NCBI GenBank assembly: GCA_030544235.1
Contig: CM060463.1
Span: forward strand, 13,705,190 to 13,769,189
DNA length: 64,000 nt
Reading direction: 5' to 3'
Origin: Lepturacanthus savala
Lineage: Eukaryota; Chordata; Actinopteri; Scombriformes; Trichiuridae
Shown: piece by piece, positions 37,483-64,000 of the stretch
Layout of the letters: each line of letters starts with the position of its first letter
Numbering within the stretch: position 1 is the first letter of the stretch
Made by a program: the position numbers and the translations under genes
The notes under the pieces: model-generated
What the model saw: only the letters and a program-made list of their open reading frames with translations
What the model was told of the DNA's origin: nothing
The model's database searches: none

Positions 37483-37548
37483 CCACCCGCCAACTTAATC
37501 CAAAACTCAAGTCATCCACCCGCCAACTTAATCCAATACTCAAGTCAT
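37483..37548. repeat. 33-bp tandem duplication
   Basis: Two adjacent copies of a 33-base unit beginning CCACCCGCCAACTTAATCC, differing at one base. Confidence 0.9.
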
Positions 37549-39793
37549 CACATCATTTGAGCGTCACAGCCTGTGACAGTTAACATAATGACATCAATCA
37601 AAAATAGTGGGCAAGAAGTTCAAATTGGGAAAAAAATGAACTTTCCTTCATACAGGAAACAGCTAGCAATTCGTGAGGTTTCTTAAGCAGCTCCGCTTTG
37701 CTGTCCAGTAGCTTGCTGTGTGTTGGACCTTCCTCGTCGATCAGCCAGCAGAGGTCAGCTTCCCCTCTCGACAGCCCCACAGTGCGTCATTTCGTTACCC
37801 CCTGATTTTTTTTCTATGCGCGCGTCCAGAACCCGAGCCCTGCTTTTAACCAGCCATCAGCCAATCTATGCAGCCCACTGGAATGCTTGGCATGAAGTGG
37901 ACCAATCGCGTCCCACCTCACTTCAGTTAGAAACAACATGAATCACAGCAGGTCCATATTTACTGCTTCTGTACAAATATACACATTTAATATCTATTTT
38001 ATATTTATTACTACATTTCCAATGTCTGCGCATATATACACCCCTAGCATATATGTTACACCTTTTTATCTCAACAAACTGACCCTCTTAATGTCTGATT
38101 GTGTGTTGTTGTTATGGTGAATATTTTAACTCTATGTTTCTTCTACTTTCCCAAAACAAACTTGCCACATTACATTTCATTTTGCAAAATGTGCACAGAT
38201 ATAAATTCCTGTCAAACCCATCCTCTGATCAAACACACAATTTATTCAACAATATTACAAAAAACATTAAATGAACCTAATAGACCATATAAAAAGACCT
38301 TAATAATATATATATTTTGTATAGTAGGCCTACACCTTGCTAGCCTGGCTCTGCCCTCCTACATATTTTCACTTAATTTTCATTTTCCTTCAGTCCGGTT
38401 TTCAGTATATTAATGGGTTTTCTCCAGACAAATATTTACATGTCCGATCAACGAACTTGGACGTAGGTGAGAGTGATGATGTTGAGGTCTTGTGCTAATT
38501 TGAGCTGTAGTCAGTCTATGGTTGTTGGAAAGAACAATCTTTGGTGACAGTTTTTTTCCGGCTGGTTCCAGCGCCTTCTGATGCATGATGGATGTCACAA
38601 CCAAACATTTGGTTGGTTACGACAGATCCAGAGTGGATCTGGGTAGATCCAATAGATTTTAACATCAATAGAGGACCCACACAAACTTACGTTCTGTACT
38701 TGTAGTCAAAATGACTTACATTTTCTTAGTAAAATGTACTTTAACAACGTAAATATTTCGAGTAGCCATATATTTTTTTTTTAAAGAAAACAAAAATGAA
38801 AAACAACATTCAGTGGTGACAAGTGACACAGTTTCTGGGATAAGAACATGTTCAGCTATTAAGGTTACAAGACAAGCAACAATACAGGTGGCCAGGTGTG
38901 TGTGTGTGTTGTGGTGATTGAGGGTAATGGTGGGGGGCTGCATTGCATTTCTGTCAGTGCACAGGTGCATGGTGGTATGTAGACCCTGTACAACTATGAT
39001 TTCACACACATATACACACACTCATAAACACGCTATAGATGCTGCGATAAGTAAGATCTCCAACCACTGCTACAGTGGTATTGCGGTTCAGATAGGAGAA
39101 GGAGGGGATTTCACAAGAAATGGGCCTCAGACATAGAAACCTCCAGAAACACAGTGTCAACGTGTTACTCAGCTGTGTGAGTGCATGTGGGTGTGTGTGT
39201 GTGTATGTTGCGCTATAGTATAGTATGTGTCAATAATGTAGGAGCAACACAGAGAAAATAAACAGAAACTTATATCAACTAAATCAGTCAATTTACAAAA
39301 TTGAGTCAAATATTTGGGTTTCTGTAGGTTTGCATGATTTTGCATCGATACTACATGTGTCAATGCATTCTCCTGGGTCTACTGTATCTCATGATGTCTG
39401 TGGTTTTGCCATGCTCTTCTTTTTTTCATGCTATTTTCTCTCCCTGCTGTGTGCATGCTGAACAAAAACGTAGCTTGACTTCTGCTGAAAAATGGGAGTG
39501 GCACACTAAACCACATGCAGATGCTTTTGTGGCATAACAACAGAGTGACAAAGAAAATTAAACAAAAAAAAGCAGAGAAACAAGTATAAAGATGTCTATC
39601 TTGACCAGGTGTCCCCTAAAATAAGTGGTTAATAGCTCATTATAGTGTCAAGATGCATATTTGTATAGATGTGTATGCTGCAAATGAGTAATTTTTCCAT
39701 GGTCCGGCTTTCACATATGAAGATGTAGTACAGAGCCAAAACCAAATAGCCAGCACCCTCTTTGCCAGGGTGACTTCATGTTATTTCCACTAC

Positions 39794-39828
39794 CACCCAC
39801 CCACCCACACACACACACACACACACAT
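39794..39828. repeat. CCCA/AC microsatellite
   Basis: Short CCCA units followed by about 11 AC units. Confidence 0.85.
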
Positions 39829-42800
39829 GGAATCTGCAGTTTGTCGTCCTTGTGATGGTCTTGTCAATTCAGATTCTCTCAGCCGTTCAAGTTCCCAAGG
39901 CTGTTTCATTACAGAGAGCCCACTTAATCGGAGGCACATCCACCCAACAGCGGATCGGTTCTGCAACAGCTGAGCAAAACATCTGCTTCTATCGGCTTCC
40001 AATCCCTGTTTGAATGGGTTGATTTAGACCAACGTTTGATATAAACCGATACATTTGTTGATTCCATTTCCAGAAATGTCCACTCTTGCCTCATTCTATT
40101 ACTCATTTTTTTCTTGCTTTTTTTCAGGATTTCTGCTTAGGCTGTACCTCGCCCCTCTTCTGTGAATCACCCCCCCTTTCCATTTTCTCTCTATACAGCT
40201 GTTCCTTTGCCTCATGTTGCACATTCTTTCATTCTTTAGGGCTCTGGCTGTCAGGGACCCATTACTCTCTTTCCTGCTGTCTGTGTGTGTGAAAGAGAAA
40301 AAAGGCAATGTAACAATTTGAGAGGGATCTACAGCCTGAAAGACAGAGTACAGCTGCATGGAGTAGAGCCCCCTCACATACACAAACACACACACTCCCC
40401 CAGCTGTTTGTCTCTTGCCAATTACTGCAGTCCCTGCTCGTCCTGTCCCCGTAAGTCCTCCCCCCATCAGTCCTCCCCCCTGTCCCATAAGCACCTTCCT
40501 ACTTCTGCTATTTTTAGCTTGAGAGAGGAAAAAGAGGGACAGGGGGCCCCATCGTAGCCTAATCACAGCATCCACCGTGCGACCACTGCCTTCATATTTT
40601 CAGCACTCACCCTCCCTCCCTTCGTCTCCCACTCCTCAAACTCCTCTCCCTCTCCTCCCCATCTTTTGACCACAGGCTCAGGTAATATACTTGGGAATGC
40701 TAAACAAAGGAAAAGCCCAACATAAAAACAGGCACTGACCCGACAAACAACAAAGCAATTAGCCAGTGTTTGGTCTGGCTGGAACAATCGTGACCTTTCA
40801 GGAAACTCCCCCTTCCTGAGAGAGAGGTCGGCTTGCAGCTCCATGCTGACTGAAGCCTGAGTCGCACAAGAGCCTGCGTTCTTAGAAGTGTGTGACCACA
40901 TCCAACACAGTTAGTGGGTGTATGTCTTCAAGATGTAATCAAAACTTGCATAAGGCGAAGACAATGCTTTGCTGTCGCGACTGAGGCGATGAAGTTCAAA
41001 GTCCCCCTCCACTTGAAAACGTACATTTCTTGTTGTTACTTCACCTTTACCTACTGACCTTCACTGTGCAGAATGATGTATGTGCAGACTTTGACTCTTG
41101 AAAGTTTTTATGAATTCGCCTTAAGTCTGAATTTAAACACACAATGTGTAATTTTCAGCCACAAGAATCTCTCTCGCTGACCAATAAAGCGTGACGTCAT
41201 GACATATGATGGTATCATGGAACATGCTACAGTCATTAGCTTACCTTGAATCTATAATAAGACAATCAGATATTTGATTATCTGCAGATGTCTTCATATA
41301 TTCATCTCTTTGCTGAGGCTTATTTTCATTTATAAAAAGTTTGCAAAGCTTATACCTGTGTGCAAGGATCATAAGACAAACAGCACAATGGCACCAGTCA
41401 GACGCATGGATCATTGCAAACTTACCTGGTGCATTGTCACCGGTGGAGTCTGTCTAACTTGACTATTAGTCCAATTTCACAATCATGTTAACTTTATTTG
41501 ATCACTTATTTCCCAGTTTAAAATAGGATTTAGACCATTTTTAGGCAGCTAACCCTAACCCTTTCAGCTGCTTGTGTTTAGGCAACATTGAAAAACAGAC
41601 TGTCAAAGATTGAGTAGAGAAATATATTAATAAAGTTAATATATAAGAAGTTTATATTAACAGAAGTAAGGTAACAAAAAAAATCTGTTTTGGTATTGGT
41701 CTGTGAAACTCACATTTTATAACAGTGCTATGTTAAAAACATCAAATGATATAAAGCAGTAAGGAGGATATGAGAGGAAGGATTTTTTGAGGCAATTTTG
41801 ATACCAAAACAACTAAAGGAAGTTTTGAAACACTGGTCACATAGCAGAAATTTTCTTGCAGATGCCATGAGGGCTAATCCTGAAGAAAATAAGTTGAAAC
41901 GGATAAAGGGGAAAAAATGGCCACTCAATGCTGATAAAACATTTCCGTTTTTTTTCCCTCTTCATATGATCTGTCTCAACTGCTCGGGCAGATAAAGGTA
42001 CCCCCCCCTTTCCTACTGTACCTCCTCACACTAATCTTTTCGGTCTTTTAATGGCCCATGTGCACCTCATGTTTCCAGATGATGCAGATCCCATTGTATT
42101 CCTCAAGGACTCATAACCTGCTTCTTATCAGCTTATCTGCTTTTTTGTGTCTTCTTTTCCTCTTTGCGCTCCAAAAGGAACAGGTTAACTACAGTCTTTG
42201 TATCAACTGAGCCACAACTTCATGGATGTTCAAGTTTCTTTGATTAGTTCAGATTCTAAGGAATTTGTGTTAACAGGGCTTGAAAAATGAGTTCATCTAA
42301 TGCATATTGTTTCTTTTATGATGCCAAATGCACTCAACGTGGCTAAGAGGAGATTCAGGAAAGTCTCTTCAAGGGAATTTAAATCCAGAATCCAAAATGT
42401 TGAAACACGGACAAAAGCAAGATCAAACCTACATCCACTGTAGTTAAAAAGTAAAAAACAACTTATTAAACAAAGATTTTTTCCCCTTTTTGTTCTAGAT
42501 TGCAAATTTTTCACTTCACAATCTCCTTTTTAGCAAGTTTGTTTGAGGAGAAACTGAGACCAAGGAAAGCCTACTTTAGAATCCCTCTCACTTGCCACGA
42601 GGACAAAGGGCCATAACCCCCAAACATGGCTTTCCTTTGGTCAGTATGTTTTCTCAATGGATGAAATTACATTTGAACCACAAAGCTAATCCATTGCTGC
42701 TAGCAAAGGAGCCAGACCACACAGCAATCAAGGTCAGGAGGGTTGTTGACCTTTTTAGCTGCATTTCTCTTCCACAGACGGCAGAAATCTTGGTTCATGC

Positions 42801-44303
42801 ACTCCCTTAAAGTCAACACAGGTTGATTCAACCAACAGCACGAAGGAAATGTTTTACCAAAGCATAACTTCAACCATGGACTTAAGTCCCTCTAAGCATG
42901 CAAGCGGTGAAAGCGTCCAAAGTTTTTTTACTCAGTGCAATTATTTTACTGCCAAACACCTGGATTTTTCTGCACAAGTTCTTTTGAGTAACTCATACTA
43001 GAACTTCACATAATACAGTATATTTACCAGTAATACTCAATGAAAAATGTTATTAGCAGGTTGGGTTCCTAGAAAAAAACATTGCTATTGCTTTAATTTA
43101 GATGCACTAAAATATAAAATCTGGTCCAGTCAAAGTAACATGCATGTTGAATACATGTGCTCCATACTCATGCCATGATTAATTGTTAGGTTCCGTGAAC
43201 ATGCATTAAACACACGTTCCACATTTGCCAGTTGTCTGATGTCGTACAGTAATTTTATATGAATGAATCTCCTGTTCCTCACAGAACTCAGTGGTAACAC
43301 AGTGACAAATCTGTGAGAAAACCACATGCAGCAACTCAGCTCTTCCGCCCATATTTCCGGGGAATTTTACGTTACGTATCGACATGACTGTACATTACAA
43401 AATGTGTGCGTTTCCAGTATATCATGCAGTTATATTCTCACACATTAATATGCAGGATCTGCAGAGGTGAAATCACAATTAAATAGACTACTGTAATTAA
43501 TTGGATGTAACAATGCATAATTGTTCTCTCCTAAATCACCGACATTCTGGTTGTTTTCTCGCTTGTTAATTTCACTCAGGCTGAAATGCAATTGCCGGGG
43601 TGAAATATGTCGCCTTGTGTAAGTAATCACACTGAATACTCCATTTGTGAGAGCTTGACTGGGTCATGGAGGGTTTTTTTTTAAAGCTTAGTGCTACATA
43701 CTATAGTTATCTGCCTGTGATAAGCACCATGAGTCAACTGCTGCTTTTAAAAAACTAGTTACAAATGTGTCTTTGTAACTTTTGACAATGAGTATGTTTT
43801 AGAACTGAGGTAGAGAAAACTCGTAAATGTGCATAACTAATATGCTCTGTGGATATCGTCATATCTGTCCCTCCTGCTGAGAGAATATATAATAACATAT
43901 CCATTATAATATACGAGGTATTAACAACAATGAAAACATTGTTAAATGGTAATTGTTTTGGTATCAATGTTGTGCTATCACAGGGTTTAGATAGTGTTTC
44001 AGAGCCATTTTGTCAAACCACAACACATTTCTTGCAACAAAATTGGTGTAAGTTATGTAACAGTGTCAAATCAAAGACACCGAAGCAACGCTCTTTCTTT
44101 GGAGGTGGTGGTTTACGATGTTTGCATTTGTTGGATTATGAAAAGCAAAGTGTAATACCACTGCAGAATGTATTTTAACACATGCATTGCTCAATTTAGT
44201 TTTCTAATTTCGATCCCGTCTGCTTTGTGCATCCTAAAGCAACACTTCCTGCTATTGTCTGTCAGATACAAGCGAAAACACAATCTGTTACTCTCTTTCT
44301 ATC

Positions 44304-44324
44304 CACACACACACACACATGCAC

Positions 44325-44387
<63 letters not shown>
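44304..44387. repeat. Long AC microsatellite upstream of hdac7
   Basis: About 40 AC units with two interruptions, ending some 250-450 bases before the first predicted hdac7 exon. Confidence 0.95.
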
Positions 44388-44392
<5 letters not shown>

Positions 44393-44523
44393 AGACACAC
44401 ACCTCCCTCCCTCCTTTCCTCCCCATAGCTTCTGGTGTAGGGGCAGCACTGACAAAGTTACGGGGGCTGATAGGGCAGCGCAACTGTGTCTTCTCTGAAA
44501 AACAGAATTAGAGGGAGTGATTA

Positions 44524-44526
<3 letters not shown>

Positions 44527-44558
<32 letters not shown>

Positions 44559-44640
44559 CAGACAGAAAGAGAAACAGAGGGAGAGAGACAGAAAGAAAGA
44601 GAAGAAAGAGAGAGAAAGGAGAGAGCTCACATGAGAGGAA
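44527..44640 (+). promoter_or_regulatory. hdac7: GA tract at the hdac7 upstream promoter
   Basis: Fifteen GA units followed by about 80 bases of nearly pure A/G. Such homopurine tracts often lie at promoters and can form triplex DNA. The adjacent downstream DNA becomes GC-richer and ends in a splice donor at 44867, so this is the likely promoter-proximal area of the first leader exon. No TATA box is seen. Confidence 0.35.
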
Positions 44641-44847
44641 GTGCAAGTACATAGAAAATCCAGAGCCCGTTTTGTCAAGCGTGTTGACTGTGAGTCCCTC
44701 TGTCAGAGTACAGCCGGGCTCCAGCGCTACAGCACCACTCCCCTGTCAGAGCAGGATCTATCTTCTCCCTGAGCCTCCCAGCCTGTCCGACTGCTGCCTC
44801 TGTGATTGACTGGACTGTTGCGGGAGCACGGCGGGACCCCTTACTGG

Positions 44848-44866
<19 letters not shown>
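44640..44866 (+). CDS. hdac7: hdac7 putative exon 1 (5' UTR plus six codons)
   Basis: Non-coding leader followed by ATG at 44848 and codons MSAPKT, ending one base into a codon at the strong donor GTAAGA (44867). The next coding exon (59864) starts two bases into a codon, so joining gives MSAPKT-V-DVILSNQ in frame. Human HDAC7 isoforms likewise have a short, variable N-terminal extension before PMDLR. The start context is weak (T at -3, T at +4), and a short upstream ORF lies near 44630. The left edge is not visible. A phase match alone occurs one time in three by chance. Confidence 0.5.
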
Positions 44867-63083
<18,217 letters not shown>

Positions 63084-64000
63084 GTATTTTACATCATTGC
63101 AATTTAGCAGTTTTTTTATTCATATTAGCATATTATGAGTATGTGAGTAGGGGTTCATCATGTGTACATCACACAAGAGGACAAGACATTAACTTTAACA
63201 CATCACTGTCTTTTATTATAGGTCAACCGAGGCTCTCATTATAGTGGTTATGGAATAGTGGCTCACTAGCACAAGCACAAGTATCACTGGTGGCAAAAAT
63301 GTTTATGATAAAGTGAATCTGTAATTAATGTTTTATATAAAGTGAAATGAAATGTCTTAACAGAATCATTATAAAATGCCTTCAATTAATCATCTCACCA
63401 GCTTCTCCTGCTGTCTCTAAAATGTTTGTATGCATGTGGACATGCACACATTCTCCAAATTTGTTTGTATAAATCACAACTTTTTTGTGGGATGTAGCTT
63501 ACAGGCCCTATTTTGTGCATAGCAACATTTAGAAATGAGCCCCCCTTATGCATTTAATTTAATCTTTCTTCTAAGACTTGTTTTATAAAACCTCCAAGAT
63601 ACCCACTGTATGTTTAGTTGCAGAGCAGTCCGTGATCACAAAGCTTGTCATTTTATCTCTACTCTTCAAAGGGCAACATTTGAATGTTAATAAGGTGCTT
63701 AATGCTGTACAGAAATTTTCCCTAATGATTTAAACAGGGTGATTTCAGATAGCCAGATGGCCCGTTGTACTAAAACACATGCAACTCGATCACTCCTTAT
63801 CTAATTAAAACATTAATATCAATTCATTTTCTATTCACTGTACTTACCATAATTGTCCTCACATTGGTAGTGTGGGTTGCATGACAAGCTTTTTTAATAG
63901 AATCACATTTATTATCTGTGTGGAGGTTTATATACTTAAAGGTCACTCTCTTAATATACTACTATATTAAGAGAATGGGCACTAAGGACAGAATTGAAAT
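63084..64000 (+). other. hdac7: hdac7 intron to window end
   Basis: AT-rich intron without a coding exon I can support. A small in-frame open stretch after an AG at 63222 ends in TAG after 15 codons; it has no resemblance to HDAC7. Confidence 0.55.

Larger units (their letters stand above)
29701..44600. other. Intergenic region between vdr and hdac7
   Basis: About 15 kb without a gene I can support. It carries a SINE, a perfect palindrome, a TTAA MITE, a paired 13-bp inverted repeat, microsatellites, a compositional oddity at 37.2-37.95 kb and a motif-dense GC-richer patch near 40.7-40.85 kb. Much of 34.0-36.4 and 41.2-44.2 kb is plain AT-rich DNA. Confidence 0.5.

Noticed and set aside
37483..37548. 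CRISPR-like repeat
   Set aside because: Only two adjoining copies without spacers, in a vertebrate genome; it is a simple tandem duplication.
41798..41995. Lys-rich open frame of 65 codons in the intergenic region
   Set aside because: It looks mildly protein-like but has no recognisable motif, promoter or splice context. Chance is the simplest explanation.
44227..44511. Open frames made of His-Thr, Val-Cys or Ile-Tyr repeats (also 50461-50730, 32570-32800, 51341-51742)
   Set aside because: These are translations of CA/GT or TA microsatellites, not proteins.
63223..63270. In-frame alternative last exon of hdac7 (15 codons then TAG)
   Set aside because: The phase fits, but the peptide does not resemble HDAC7, the acceptor is poor and no poly(A) signal follows closely.

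Overview
The window looks like nuclear DNA of a ray-finned (teleost) fish. It has GT-AG introns, long AT-rich introns, many CA/GT and TA microsatellites, a fish-type tRNA-derived SINE, and short TTAA-flanked DNA-transposon remnants. The two genes found encode fish-like versions of the vitamin D receptor (VDR) and the class IIa histone deacetylase HDAC7. Both lie on the + strand, head to tail. As I recall, VDR and HDAC7 are also neighbours in human, so this is old microsynteny. The species cannot be fixed from the sequence.

Layout. 1-960 is upstream flank. 960-1980 is a CpG-rich promoter with CRE, GC and CCAAT boxes, ending in a probable non-coding vdr exon 1 with a splice donor at 1981. 1981-16080 is a long 5' intron holding a 1.9-kb tandem duplication (2468-6250) and one candidate extra leader exon (about 14891-15036). 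16083-24148 holds eight vdr coding exons that join in frame into a complete 425-residue receptor; zinc-binding cysteines, hormone-contact residues and the AF-2 helix are all present. 24149 to about 29700 is a probable long 3' untranslated region ending at a good poly(A) signal. 29700-44600 is intergenic: a SINE with perfect target-site duplication, a perfect 40-bp palindrome, a TTAA MITE and an anomalous patch near 37.2-37.95 kb. 44640-63083 is the 5' part of hdac7: two candidate leader exons (ending at 44866 and 51829) and six coding exons from 59864. These encode the N-terminal regulatory region: a CtBP-type PxDLS motif, the MEF2-binding helix and two 14-3-3 serine sites. The catalytic domain lies beyond the right edge.

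How the genes relate. VDR is a ligand-activated transcription factor. HDAC7 is a signal-responsive corepressor that can act on MEF2 and on nuclear receptors. They are separate transcription units about 15 kb apart, and nothing in the sequence shows that they act as one system.

No new multi-gene system is visible. The observations most worth checking are the intron-1 duplication with a nearly unchanged 210-bp core, a vdr splice acceptor built directly on a CA microsatellite, several hairpin or palindromic segments, and the alternative leader exons of both genes. All boundaries and similarities were read by eye.
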